Source: Dielma sp000508965 (lineage in GTDB: Bacteria; Bacillota_I; Bacilli_A; Erysipelotrichales; Erysipelotrichaceae). From it: a stretch of DNA of 58,775 bases. The notes beneath the pieces were generated by a model. That model did no database searches. It was not told where the DNA came from and worked only from the letters and a program-made list of their open reading frames with translations. Positions 1-9,467 of this stretch are shown here, in pieces. The DNA lies in contig BAHV02000007.1 of the NCBI GenBank assembly GCA_000508965.1, positions 1 to 58,775 on the forward strand. Reading direction: 5' to 3'. Both the position numbers and the translations under genes were made by a program. The number at the start of each line of letters is the position of its first letter. The stretch's first letter is position 1.

Positions 1-1070
1 ACCTATTACAGTGACCTCATAAATAGAAACCCAAACATTTCAATCCACGAGAGCCATACGACTCTCGACTTGCGGAAGCAACTAATGATATGGCAAGAAA
101 ATTTCAATCCACGAGAGCCATACGACTCTCGACGTAGTTTGGATCTACATAGTAATAACTCAATTCAATTTCAATCCACGAGAGCCATACGACTCTCGAC
201 GATGCTCGTACGACGCTCGTACGATTTTCTAAAATTTCAATCCACGAGAGCCATACGACTCTCGACAGTATTTTGAGATGTATCCGGCTCCATGGCATAA
301 TTTCAATCCACGAAAGCCATACGACTCTCGACTGGCGGAACTACTTCTGCATTTGGCTCCTCTGAGATTTCAATCCACGAGAGCCATACGACTCTCGACC
401 AGCGAGATGTTTGCGTATCTTATCTTAATGCTTTATTTCAATCCACGAGAGCCATACGACTCTCGACCAGCGCAAAGTGAGAGTAATGTACTTTTATATA
501 AATTTCAATCCACGAGAGCCATACGACTCTCGACAAGCGCTTAATAAATTTTGTACTGTTTGAAAATAAATTTCAATCCACGAGAGCCATACGACTCTCG
601 ACCAGCGGTTGCTAAACCGTCAATATAATCAATAGATTTCAATCCACGAGAGCCATACGACTCTCGACGATTGACACCGCTGTTATGTTTTTCAAATACT
701 AAATTTCAATCCACGAGAGCCATACGACTCTCGACACTTTAGGATCTTTCTTTTTACCTTGAGGTATACCATTTCAATCCACGAGAGCCATACGACTCTC
801 GACTCGTTATTATACCGTGGAATTATATGATGAAATAATTTCAATCCACGAGAGCCATACGACTCTCGACGTCAAATTTATCTGAATTATTAACACTAGG
901 TTTGATTTCAATCCACGAGAGCCATACGACTCTCGACCTTAATCGGTCAAACGATTAGCATTGATTATAAATTTCAATCCACGAGAGCCATACGACTCTC
1001 GACTTGTAGCTGCTATGAATAATAATATTTAAAAAGAATTTCAATCCACGAGAGCCATACGACTCTCGAC
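1..1070 (-). CRISPR. Type I-C CRISPR array, 16 repeats, truncated by the window edge
   Basis: Sixteen copies of a 33-nt repeat start at 37, 101, 168, 234, 300, 367, 435, 502, 570, 636, 703, 771, 838, 905, 971 and 1038. They are separated by 15 unique spacers of 31-35 nt; bases 1-36 look like a sixteenth spacer, so the array continues to the left. Read on the minus strand the repeat ends in GGATTGAAAT, the usual type I-C ending, and can fold CGAGAGTC against GGCTCTCG. That leaves an 11-nt TGGATTGAAAT tail, matching the known I-C crRNA 5' handle. The leader and cas genes lie to the right, so transcription and spacer addition run from the right. Only the repeat at 300-332 differs, with CGAAAG in place of CGAGAG on the plus strand. 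Confidence 0.98.
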
Positions 1071-1258
1071 AGCAAAAATACACATAAAAAATCAAATTAA
1101 TACATCAATATCGATAAATTACATGTAAATAATAAATATTATACTTTTCCTTTACACTTTTAACTTTAAAAATTTACATTTTTGCACTGATTTTGGGTGC
1201 GAATCCCCTAGAGATTTTATGTTTACTATACATTCGCACTTGTGAATATGAAAGGATT
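1071..1258 (-). promoter_or_regulatory. CRISPR leader
   Basis: This AT-rich stretch lies between the end of cas2 and the first repeat. It contains a perfect 8-bp inverted repeat, GTGCGAAT at 1197-1204 and ATTCGCAC at 1232-1239. A GC-containing dyad of this kind is common in type I-C leaders. A minus-strand TATAAT (1138-1143) about 70 nt before the first repeat is a plausible -10 for the precursor crRNA; I see no strong -35. No ORF is evident. Confidence 0.75.
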
Positions 1259-1549
1259 TCAAACAATCAAAGGACTATCAAAATCAAAAGACTCTTTAAT
1301 TCCGATATGTTCAACCTTGTTTTTATAATTATTACCTAAGCAATAAAATCTCAGACTGTCTTTTTCTTTGTCAATTAACTTTTCTAATATGTTTTTTACT
1401 TCTTGAAACTTTCCATAATCTAAATTGCATTCAAATACTGAATATTATACTCTTTGTCCATAATTTAAGCACTGTTTTGCAACATTTCTTAATCTTTTTT
1501 TACCTGCTGCAGTTTCAGTATTTACATCATAAGTTATCAATACTAACAT
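1259..1549 (-). pseudogene. cas2: cas2 (type I-C), interrupted by an in-frame stop codon
   Basis: The minus strand from ATG at 1549 reads MLVLITYDVNTETAAGKKRL and on to YGQRV, then a TAA at 1447-1445. The same frame continues YSVFECNLDYGKF and ends at TGA 1261-1259. The full 96-residue frame is the normal length of I-C Cas2, the metal-binding core of the Cas1-Cas2 integrase. The family usually has a Gln at the stop position (QRVQYSVFE), so a single C-to-T change (CAA to TAA) explains the lesion. Everything after residue 34 would be lost unless the stop is read through. The ATG lies 8 nt past the end of cas1, as expected for the operon. Identity is clear; loss of function is inferred. Confidence 0.9.
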
Positions 1550-1556
1550 GTTTCAC

Positions 1557-2588
1557 CTACTTCCACATAAATGGCGGATATTCATCTAAATCACCTCTAA
1601 GAAATCTTGCTAATAACATTGCTTGAACATATGGAACTAATCCCCATTCAATATTTTCATTTAAGTAAGGATGTTTGATTTTATCCTGTTTTCGTTCTTG
1701 CCAATTTCGTAGTATTTCTTTTTTAGTCGAATCTGTCATCATTACAGCACCATTTTCTTGTTTCTCGAAGCCATTTCCATTAACAATCCTTTTATTTACT
1801 AAGGATATAACGAATCGATCTACAAAAATAGAACGTAATTCTTCCATCATATCTAATGCCAAAGAAGCACGTCCAGGACGGTCTGTATGCATAAATCCAA
1901 CATAAGGATCAAGACTCACTGACTCTAAAGCAGCTGATGTCTCATGTGCCAGTAGTGTATACACAAAGGATAACATAGCATTCATATTGTCTAAAGGAGG
2001 ACGTTTATTTCTTGAACGAAAATAAAATGAATCTTTTTGTTGAAGAATGAGTTGATCCAAAATAGAGAAATACATAACCGCAGCTTTACCTTCATAGCCT
2101 CGCAATTCATCTAATGAATTAACCTGTTGAACTAACGATAAACTATTCTGTAATTGCAAAACGATTTTTTCAAATTGATCTATATTAATTCTGTGACCAT
2201 GATCACGCATTGTCCTTTTCACAACACTTTTTGAATTATAAATTTTCCCAATTATACAGTTTTTCGCTATAGCCAAACTTTTAAACTCATCATCAGCAAC
2301 TCTATATTGTTCTCTGCGTAATACAACATTACCCCTTGTTTCTCCTGTAATACGAGCTAAAAATCTACCTGACCGAGATAAGAAAGTAAGGGCAATGTCA
2401 TTTTTAGCGCAGTAACCCATTAAAGCGGGACTGGCACCAGTATAGCCAAACGCCACAACACCATTTAGATTATGCATTGGTACGCGAATCTTTTCCTTAT
2501 CATCCTGTAATACAACAATATTCTCACCATCAAGAGAAAGATACGTATCAGAAGATGTTACATATAAGGTATTCATTAACTTTTTCAT
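1557..2588 (-). CDS. cas1: Cas1 integrase, type I-C
   Basis: This 343-residue protein has the normal length for I-C Cas1, the spacer integrase. The conserved metal-binding residues are visible: Glu in GYEGKAA (about residue 164), His in GFMHTDRPGR (about 233) and Asp in LALDMMEE (about 246). The start overlaps the cas4 stop by 4 nt (ATGA), which suggests translational coupling. The frame is intact. Its partners cas2 (downstream) and cas4 (upstream) are both broken, so Cas1 probably has no functional adaptation complex unless another locus supplies Cas2. Confidence 0.97.
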   Translation of the reverse strand: MKKLMNTLYVTSSDTYLSLDGENIVVLQDDKEKIRVPMHNLNGVVAFGYTGASPALMGYCAKNDIALTFLSRSGRFLARITGETRGNVVLRREQYRVADDEFKSLAIAKNCIIGKIYNSKSVVKRTMRDHGHRINIDQFEKIVLQLQNSLSLVQQVNSLDELRGYEGKAAVMYFSILDQLILQQKDSFYFRSRNKRPPLDNMNAMLSFVYTLLAHETSAALESVSLDPYVGFMHTDRPGRASLALDMMEELRSIFVDRFVISLVNKRIVNGNGFEKQENGAVMMTDSTKKEILRNWQERKQDKIKHPYLNENIEWGLVPYVQAMLLARFLRGDLDEYPPFMWK

Positions 2589-3249
2589 ATGTTATCCTCC
2601 GTAAGCTTACGTTTAATATAAGCATTTACTGATGTTTTTTTATTTAAATCAGGTATACACATGTTTTTTAATGAACAAGATTGACATTGTTTTGATATCT
2701 TACCTTTAGGAGTATATTTTTTATCAAAAAATTCATGCATTTTCTTAAAAGAAATTCTAACATTTTCTCGTAATACATTATCGAAAGGGACTTCCATTCT
2801 ACGCCTTGTCTCACCATAGAAAAGATATCCTTTTGGAATATCACAAACTAACATTTCTTCTAAACAAATAGCTTGAGCACACAGCTGTAAAGCATCTGCA
2901 TCATGCTCTTTTGGCCTCGTTTGTATTCTACAGGAATAGGTTGATATTTCCCCTTATAATTACTTAGTGGGATGCCATTTTCATCTAAGTGAAATTCAAC
3001 AACATCACAATTACCGCTTATTCCTAATTCTCTTGAAAAAATAGACATGCCTCTTGTGATAATGATATTTTTTCGTTTTTCAATCTGACTGGCATCATGT
3101 ACTTTTTCATGCATGATATTGCCTGTAATCGTAAAGTAGTTCTCATCCCATTGTTGTTCGATATGAATCAGAGCCCATTGTCTTGGACAAAACGCATAAT
3201 GTTGGATTCCTGATAACATTAAAAAGTCATCTTCATTATATTCCTTCAT
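2585..3249 (-). pseudogene. cas4: cas4 (type I-C), frameshifted
   Basis: Two frames together make one Cas4, the RecB-like nuclease that trims and PAM-selects prespacers. The 5' part (ATG at 3249) holds YAFCPRQW, GNCDVVEF and the motif PVEYKRG. The frame then shifts near 2909-2917 and ends at 2860 after a short alien tail. The -1 frame continues EHDADALQLCAQAICLEEM and into LVCDIPKGYLFYGETRRRM, with the iron-sulfur cysteines of CQSCSLKNMC near the end, stopping at 2585. The net change is one missing base (or four). Loss of one A from the A-run at 2909-2912 is simplest. The 5' product lacks the cysteine cluster and part of the nuclease core. The start overlaps the cas7 end by 14 nt. Confidence 0.9.
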
Positions 3250-4090
3250 AAATTTCAGGTTCTAATCCTTCTAGATTATTTAATGAGATCTCATAATCCT
3301 CGAAGCATGTTGGCATAGTATCACTCTTCTCTTTAATCACTAAAGTTTTATGCACTTTTGCTGAAGAATATTGACCACTTGGGCAGTTATGTTTCCACCA
3401 ATATACCCTATGTACCTCCATGCTGCCTTCAGGTCTTGCCGCAGAAGCATCGTTTTCAAATAATGAAATCAATGCTTGTTTGATTTTCTCGGCATCTTCA
3501 TCTGAGAAATCTGTTTTTGTAGCCAATTGATGATTGATACTACCATAAAGTACATACAATCCAAATTCTACGCGTTGTTTATGTCCCATGGTATCAGAAG
3601 ATTTTTTGCCATCTTTATTAGGTTCACTATTAGTACTTTTAGTTATCTGTGTATCAGTAACATCGATAGGTGAAACACTTACTGCAGCCTGAATGGAAAC
3701 TGGACCTCGAACACCAATGGATACATTATTGTCTTTAAATGCGAAGACTTGTCCAAAACTACGTACATCGATCCATTTGTTGCAGGCAGCCTTGGCATAA
3801 GCATCATTATCTTTTGCTTTTTGTGCTGCAGCTAATGCTGGACAATTCTTTGCTCTTTCACTCAAACTTTTATAATTATCTATGCATCTTTCGTCGGATT
3901 GAACGAAAATTTCTTCTCCCATATCTTGTAATCGATTACGGATCTTTCGTTTTATACAGACATCGGATATTTCACCATGTCCTTCATAATCTTCTCGTGG
4001 GCGGTTACCATTTAAAGGATCACCATTCGGATTAGCTTTTTTTGCTGTTAATAATACTGCAAAATCGATTTTGTTTGTAAATTTACTCAT
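3236..4090 (-). CDS. cas7: Cas7 (Csd2), type I-C Cascade backbone
   Basis: Begins MSKFTNKIDFAVLLTAKKAN and continues NPNGDPLNGNRPREDYEGHG, the hallmark N-terminus of Csd2-type Cas7. About 284 residues, full length. Several copies of Cas7 coat the crRNA spacer in Cascade. An upstream in-frame ATG would add 8 residues. I chose the ATG at 4090 because it matches the family start and has GGGAG upstream. It overlaps the cas8c stop by 8 nt, so the two are translationally coupled. Confidence 0.96.
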   Translation of the reverse strand: MSKFTNKIDFAVLLTAKKANPNGDPLNGNRPREDYEGHGEISDVCIKRKIRNRLQDMGEEIFVQSDERCIDNYKSLSERAKNCPALAAAQKAKDNDAYAKAACNKWIDVRSFGQVFAFKDNNVSIGVRGPVSIQAAVSVSPIDVTDTQITKSTNSEPNKDGKKSSDTMGHKQRVEFGLYVLYGSINHQLATKTDFSDEDAEKIKQALISLFENDASAARPEGSMEVHRVYWWKHNCPSGQYSSAKVHKTLVIKEKSDTMPTCFEDYEISLNNLEGLEPEIYEGI

Positions 4091-5975
4091 TGTTGTTTTC
4101 TCCCTTATCTGCACTGTTTTCAGTGTTGCTGCCTTTCCATAAAAAACTTAATTCACAATTATATCCTAGTAAAAAACGTTCATTTAAACCTTTGGCATTA
4201 GAAAAATCATCATAATCGAAAGAATTATATATTTCTTGAAATTCTTTATCGTATTTGATCTGTAAACCAAAATCTAATTTCTTTTTATATGGTTGAATAC
4301 GTTGTTCTACAATTTTCCAATAATATTTTGGTTTCTTTACAACCATGTATCGATATTTATCAGAATTAGTTTCGCGTTTTCCTCTTTCTTCTTCGGTAAA
4401 AGTATCATATTCTAATTTGTGTGCAACTGCCATCAGTCTTCCATAAAGATAATCACGATTATGGTTATTTCTGTCTAAACCCATCATATTTGATGCTCCT
4501 TTCTTGTTTTTTACTTTTTCGTTCGTTTTTTTATTTATAAGAGCACAAGCAATATCTACAATCTTTCTTCGATTGTATGAGCTGAACGCCTGTGGCTTAC
4601 ATGCATTTTCAAAAGCAGCTGTCACAATATCAGGGGGGAGTCTTCTTCCCTCGATGATACATGGAATAATACGTTTAAGTGTGTCTTGCATTAATGCATC
4701 ATCAACATGTAGAAAGTTATTTCTTTCAACACCATAAGCTGCTTTCACAATATCTTCGGGTTCTGGAGCTATAGGTTGATTTTTATTCATCCTGTTTTTC
4801 GTGTAACTCATTATCCAATTGCATGATAAATGCCAAGATAATAAATTATTTAAAAACGTGGAACCACTCATTTGTTGATAATAAGTAATTGATAATCTAC
4901 CGGGAGTTGCAGCATTTAATCCCATAACGACGATTTGATCAGATGGATTATCTATGTCAGCATATTTACCTCTAATAGCATTATTGACTTGCTCTGCATA
5001 ATTCTCACCTAGATCAAGGGGTATATCTTCATTATCACCATATATTAATTTATAGGTGTCACTATCTAACCAATCAGGTATTTCTTTTTCTTCAGGGTTC
5101 CAAGTAATGAGGCACATACCAAATCGACGGTAACCTTGTCGTTCTATCAACCAACGCAAAGCATTATGAGCCTTTTGAGAAGGGATGTACCCAATTGAAA
5201 TAGCTTCTTCTTTCGTAGCAAAACGCCCTCTATATGTGAAACCGGAACTATCGTTACCTGAAATCAATTTAGATTTATCACCACTGTGTCTGATTTTTGA
5301 TGGTTGCTTAAATGAACAGGGTATCAATTCACCGGTAATGTAATCAAGATCATAATTTTCAAATTGACTTAAATAATAATGGATAAAATTTTCATAAATT
5401 GCAGTATCAGTCCAAATTTCACCAGTACCTGGAGCATTTTCATCTTGAATGCGGAAGCGTACAAAGGCATCATTTTGAGAAATGCCTGCTATTTTGACAT
5501 GAGAATCTAATAAATCCTTTTCATCAAGCACAAGAAGTTCGCTACCTAGTAAATCTCTTATAACTTTTTCATCTTTCAAATAATTGTAAACGGCCCTTAC
5601 ATATTCATGAGCACCAGCTTGAACCCATTTCTCTAATTGGTTGATATAAGCAGAGAATTGTTCTTTTGTCTTTTTATCATTTGTATAAGTCGTATAGTCT
5701 CCGGCTATGTAACATAATTTATCACATAATGGATGGGGAGCAATTCCACTTGATCGAGTGCCTGAATCCTCAGTTACAGGAATAATTGTAACAGATTCAG
5801 CTTTTTCTACCTTCCTAGCACTTTTAAAATTACCATCCAAGTCAATAGCAATTTCAATCTGTGCATTTTGAGTTGAGTGAGCAATTGGAAGCAAAACACA
5901 GTCTTTTTGATCTTTTACCCCAATATATTTTCCTGCCTTGTCATAGGTATTATTTAGAACCTGAATCCAGCTCAT
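4083..5975 (-). CDS. cas8c: Cas8c (Csd1), large subunit of type I-C Cascade
   Basis: About 630 residues beginning MSWIQVLNNTYDKAG. The pattern VLLPIAHSTQNAQIEI near the N-terminus and the overall length are characteristic of Csd1/Cas8c. The family recognises the PAM and, through an internal start, also makes the small subunit in I-C systems. I place the start at 5975, where AAGGAGGTG precedes the ATG; longer in-frame starts lie inside cas5. It overlaps cas5 by 26 nt and cas7 by 8 nt. The frame is intact. Confidence 0.95.
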   Translation of the reverse strand: MSWIQVLNNTYDKAGKYIGVKDQKDCVLLPIAHSTQNAQIEIAIDLDGNFKSARKVEKAESVTIIPVTEDSGTRSSGIAPHPLCDKLCYIAGDYTTYTNDKKTKEQFSAYINQLEKWVQAGAHEYVRAVYNYLKDEKVIRDLLGSELLVLDEKDLLDSHVKIAGISQNDAFVRFRIQDENAPGTGEIWTDTAIYENFIHYYLSQFENYDLDYITGELIPCSFKQPSKIRHSGDKSKLISGNDSSGFTYRGRFATKEEAISIGYIPSQKAHNALRWLIERQGYRRFGMCLITWNPEEKEIPDWLDSDTYKLIYGDNEDIPLDLGENYAEQVNNAIRGKYADIDNPSDQIVVMGLNAATPGRLSITYYQQMSGSTFLNNLLSWHLSCNWIMSYTKNRMNKNQPIAPEPEDIVKAAYGVERNNFLHVDDALMQDTLKRIIPCIIEGRRLPPDIVTAAFENACKPQAFSSYNRRKIVDIACALINKKTNEKVKNKKGASNMMGLDRNNHNRDYLYGRLMAVAHKLEYDTFTEEERGKRETNSDKYRYMVVKKPKYYWKIVEQRIQPYKKKLDFGLQIKYDKEFQEIYNSFDYDDFSNAKGLNERFLLGYNCELSFLWKGSNTENSADKGENNNE

Positions 5976-6714
5976 TATCATCACCTCCTTCAATTTCAAA
6001 ATCATTATCAAATTCTTCAAGTCCAATAAAATTACCTTTGCCAAACTCTTTCATTTTCATTTCGCGAATCTCTCTACGTATTGTGCATTCTTCTGGTCGG
6101 ATAAACTCAATCACCCCTTTTTTCATTACCGGATGCCAAAATCTAACAGATAACTTATTTTTATCTGCTTCACAGGTTGCATCATCAGGATAAGTGAAAC
6201 CATGCACCATAAGTCCAAAAGATAATTCGTCAAGATCATCATAGGCACCGATTCCTTCGTTGAAATCACAAGGTTCAATATAGGCCTGACACTCTCTTGT
6301 GCCTAAAAAGATATCTCGGCGTCCACCTTTTTCCAGAAACCTCTTCGCAATAAAGAAATGTTTATTCTCATTTCTATCATTTGCTAGATTACTTCGATTT
6401 TCATTCCATTCAAAATGAGCCTTCACATGGTATTCAACATCCTTTAAATAAGTATAATAGGATAAAGTATTACCACCATCATAGTTAATAGGACGTACAC
6501 CTTCTGAGAATGTTTGAATTGACTTCACAATTCTCACTTTGTCTATCACCCATATAAAGGTTGGTTTCCAATAGATACTCTCCGCAATCCCTTTTAAAGC
6601 TTGATAAGTAGGTACTTGATAAGAGAATTTTTCGCCACCAACTCTTGTGATGGGGTCTGAAAATAAGGCTTTTCTACCATATACTTTAAATTCAATACTG
6701 TTTTCTTTTTTCAT
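5950..6714 (-). CDS. cas5: Cas5 (Cas5d/Cas5c), crRNA-processing endonuclease
   Basis: 254 residues. The N-terminus EFKVYGRKALFSDPITRVGG followed by YQVPTYQALKGIAESIYWKP is typical of I-C Cas5, which replaces Cas6 and cuts the repeat hairpin. It also caps the 5' handle of the crRNA in Cascade. AGGAGG lies 5-6 nt upstream and overlaps the cas3 stop codon. The acidic tail (about residues 235-254) overlaps the cas8c start. Confidence 0.95.
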   Translation of the reverse strand: MKKENSIEFKVYGRKALFSDPITRVGGEKFSYQVPTYQALKGIAESIYWKPTFIWVIDKVRIVKSIQTFSEGVRPINYDGGNTLSYYTYLKDVEYHVKAHFEWNENRSNLANDRNENKHFFIAKRFLEKGGRRDIFLGTRECQAYIEPCDFNEGIGAYDDLDELSFGLMVHGFTYPDDATCEADKNKLSVRFWHPVMKKGVIEFIRPEECTIRREIREMKMKEFGKGNFIGLEEFDNDFEIEGGDDNELDSGSK

Positions 6715-6722
6715 AATGCCTC

Positions 6723-9137
6723 CTAAATGCTTAAAAATTCATGCATTCCATCAATAGTTATACCCAACTCATCATCATAAAAGCCTGATTCTAAAGCTAA
6801 TACTTTACCATCATGTATCTTCATAATAGAACCTGCTTGACATAGCTTTTCCAATTTGTTTCTGTAGACATTAACAGTGAAACGTTGACTTTTCTTTAAT
6901 AGTTTTTTAAATTCATTAAATTCAATATTTCCATTTAAGTCTTTAATAATTCCTTCACCTTCTTTGTAGGGAACTATAACTGAGACGGTATTTTGATTTA
7001 TTACAGAAAAACTGTCGCCAGCGGTTTTAAAAGCCTGATAAAATTGAAGATTTAGATTAATTTTATTTTCTTTGTTTAAAACATAGGCATCAAAGCCTTT
7101 TTTGTTTATGCAAAGTAAATCAACCATATTTGTATTTAGTTCTTTTAAAGGATAATCCATCAAGTATCTTTGATCGTTATCAAAATAGTACCTTTGATAA
7201 AATTCATTCATTGAAGGTCTTGATAATAGATCATATTTAAATTTTTCAGGATCTTTTTGATAAATATCTAAGACTGTTTCACTACATCTAGCACCCTTCT
7301 GAATTGACTTAAGATATGCTAAATATTCTTTTTCATAATGGAGGACATAAACATTTCCCTCCTTTCTTTCTCTATTACGATTACATCTGCCTGCTGCTTG
7401 TGCAATGCTGTCTAAGCCGGCAAAAGACCGAATCACGGATGAAAATGATAAGTCAACACCTGCTTCTATTAAAGAAGTACTGACACAAATAAGCTTTTTG
7501 TGTCCAAGCAATTTCTTGATGTTATTGATGCAGTCTAATCGATGCTGTGGACACATGTTATTACTGAGATGGATGAGTATTATTTCTTCATCGATTTCAG
7601 AGTAGAACTCTTTTATGGCTTTAAATAATTCTGAAGCAGCGGATTTAGTGTTTAAGATTATCAGTAAATCATTTTCTTTTTTCATTAATTCAACAGCAAA
7701 TAAACAAAGTTTGTCAGTGTCAAATATTCCTTTTTTCTCAATAATATTCACACGTTTTAATTTGTTGTAAAGTTCATCGACATTAGAGATAATATCTGGT
7801 GGTTCAGACATGTGAATTTGTTTTTTGATTGTTTCATTATCAAGAACTGGTTGCGTAGCAGAACATAAAACAAGAGTGATGTTGCATACCTCATGTAAAT
7901 AATTCATTGCCATATTAAAAATATGAATCATTTCAATAGGCAAAGATTGGATTTCATCAATAATGATTACAGAATCAACTAAGCTATGAAAACGACGTAT
8001 ACAACTTGTTCCACCTGCGAAAAGTGTATTTAAAAATTGTACAAAAGTTGTTAGAACGATTGGACTGTACCAATTCTCTGATAAATGACGATATTCATTC
8101 AATGTTCCTTCATTGTTGAATCCATCAATATCAGTATTCTCAAAAATCACATTAGAGTGATGTTCTAAAATTAAATCTTCTTGTTTAAGGGCATCTTTAA
8201 AGCATTGTGCATTTTGCTCAAGTATGCTTAGATAAGGAGCAATATAAAATATTCTTTTCTTTTTATGTATCTTGGCATGATGAAGGGCATACCGCATACT
8301 GCTTAACGTTTTTGCTCCACCAGTAGGGACTGCCAACCGATAAATACCCGATGGTCTTTGTGAAAATGATAAACACTCTTGTGATATTTGCTTTCTTAAG
8401 ACAGATATTTCATCAGTGTTTTTAAACTGTAATAAATGTTTTTCTAAATGATTTATCAATAACTGCCAAGGTTGCTTGACGATGATGCTTTTATCTTCTG
8501 GACTTCGGTTGTTACAGAAAATAGCAGTGTCAATACGATCGGCATCGATCAATATGGATAATAGCAAACGTTGCAGGTAGCCTTTTGAGAAATAGAGAGT
8601 GTCATTGCTACTTTTGTCAAATTTTTCTACTAATACTGCTACTTCTTTTTTTGCTGTTTCAAATTCCTTATCAATAGCAGACATTGATATACTACTCTGA
8701 TTTAAGTTGGATATAACCTCATCATAGTCTAAGCTTTCCAAGTCATTAATTCTTCGCCCAAACTGATTGATACCTTTGGGTGATATGCAATCATTTAATC
8801 CATGATGTGACAGAATTGAATAGGCGATAAGTTGAGCTGTAAATTTTTGAATGGAATCGTTTTGATAATATCTTTGATAGATGAAGATAGCTCCTGCAGA
8901 ACTGTGATTCAGTGTTGTCTCAACTTTCTTTGTACTATTAGCAGCATTTTTAATATAGACTTCAAAAGCTTTTCGCCATTTACCTAAATCATGAAAAAGA
9001 CCGGCAAGATAAGAAAGCGAGCTGAGACCTAAAGGTTCACCTAATTGACGAGCAATTTCAGCAACCCCATTCAAATGCTCTAGAACTGTTTGTTGTTTTA
9101 TATGACCGTCAGAACTGATAAGTATATGGGCAATCAT
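6723..9137 (-). CDS. cas3: Cas3 helicase-nuclease, type I-C
   Basis: 804 residues with an N-terminal HD nuclease (FHDLGKW, residues 48-54, and a later SHHG) followed by an SF2 helicase. Walker A is AVPTGGAKT (about 272) and the DEAD-box position reads IIIDEIQ (about 394). SATQP and the motif VI region QAAGRCNRNR follow. Cas3 unwinds and degrades DNA marked by Cascade. It is the first gene of the cas operon, with GGAGGGG 8 nt before the ATG. No lesion is visible, so interference may still work. Confidence 0.97.
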   Translation of the reverse strand: MIAHILISSDGHIKQQTVLEHLNGVAEIARQLGEPLGLSSLSYLAGLFHDLGKWRKAFEVYIKNAANSTKKVETTLNHSSAGAIFIYQRYYQNDSIQKFTAQLIAYSILSHHGLNDCISPKGINQFGRRINDLESLDYDEVISNLNQSSISMSAIDKEFETAKKEVAVLVEKFDKSSNDTLYFSKGYLQRLLLSILIDADRIDTAIFCNNRSPEDKSIIVKQPWQLLINHLEKHLLQFKNTDEISVLRKQISQECLSFSQRPSGIYRLAVPTGGAKTLSSMRYALHHAKIHKKKRIFYIAPYLSILEQNAQCFKDALKQEDLILEHHSNVIFENTDIDGFNNEGTLNEYRHLSENWYSPIVLTTFVQFLNTLFAGGTSCIRRFHSLVDSVIIIDEIQSLPIEMIHIFNMAMNYLHEVCNITLVLCSATQPVLDNETIKKQIHMSEPPDIISNVDELYNKLKRVNIIEKKGIFDTDKLCLFAVELMKKENDLLIILNTKSAASELFKAIKEFYSEIDEEIILIHLSNNMCPQHRLDCINNIKKLLGHKKLICVSTSLIEAGVDLSFSSVIRSFAGLDSIAQAAGRCNRNRERKEGNVYVLHYEKEYLAYLKSIQKGARCSETVLDIYQKDPEKFKYDLLSRPSMNEFYQRYYFDNDQRYLMDYPLKELNTNMVDLLCINKKGFDAYVLNKENKINLNLQFYQAFKTAGDSFSVINQNTVSVIVPYKEGEGIIKDLNGNIEFNEFKKLLKKSQRFTVNVYRNKLEKLCQAGSIMKIHDGKVLALESGFYDDELGITIDGMHEFLSI

Positions 9138-9467
9138 AAATATTTCCCCTCCTATTTTTATATATGATACTACTATGAAGTATTCAAATAAAACTAGGTA
9201 AAATTACAATGATTAAGAGGTTTAAATTATTATTAATTATTATGTAAAAGATTTCTTTCATTAAAACCATTTGAATATGGTTTTAAATGAAACAAATATC
9301 TTACAACATGTCATATGCAATACGCATTTTTTAAATCCACAGGGTAGGGTTTCCTGACACCTTAATTATAACATATGGAATAATTAATTCAATGCTTATT
9401 GTATATAAAATTTTTCTTGTAGATAATTTTACATAAAAGCATTATAATGTATTTAATAGGTGAACAT
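9138..9467. promoter_or_regulatory. Divergent intergenic region between cas3 and the MazG cassette
   Basis: About 330 bases without a gene. They must hold the promoters of the leftward cas operon and the rightward cassette. A TTGAAT / TATATA pair spaced 17 bp on the minus strand (9182-9187 and 9159-9164) is a weak candidate that would give almost no leader. The most distinct structure is a long inverted repeat at 9256-9292: TTTCATTAAAACCAT on the left, ATGGTTTTAAATGAAA on the right, with a 6-nt loop and one unpaired base. It has no T-run typical of a terminator and could be an operator. Confidence 0.55.

Noticed and set aside
70..544. Open frames through the CRISPR repeats on both strands
   Set aside because: They repeat the same residues at each CRISPR unit and have no ribosome site; they are artefacts of the repeat.
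2585..2854. A separate small gene starting MLVCDIPKG
   Set aside because: It is the 3' part of cas4; sequence homologous to Cas4 continues upstream in the same frame beyond this ATG, up to the frameshift.
1..9137. A complete, acquisition-competent type I-C system
   Set aside because: cas2 and cas4 are both disrupted; only interference appears intact.
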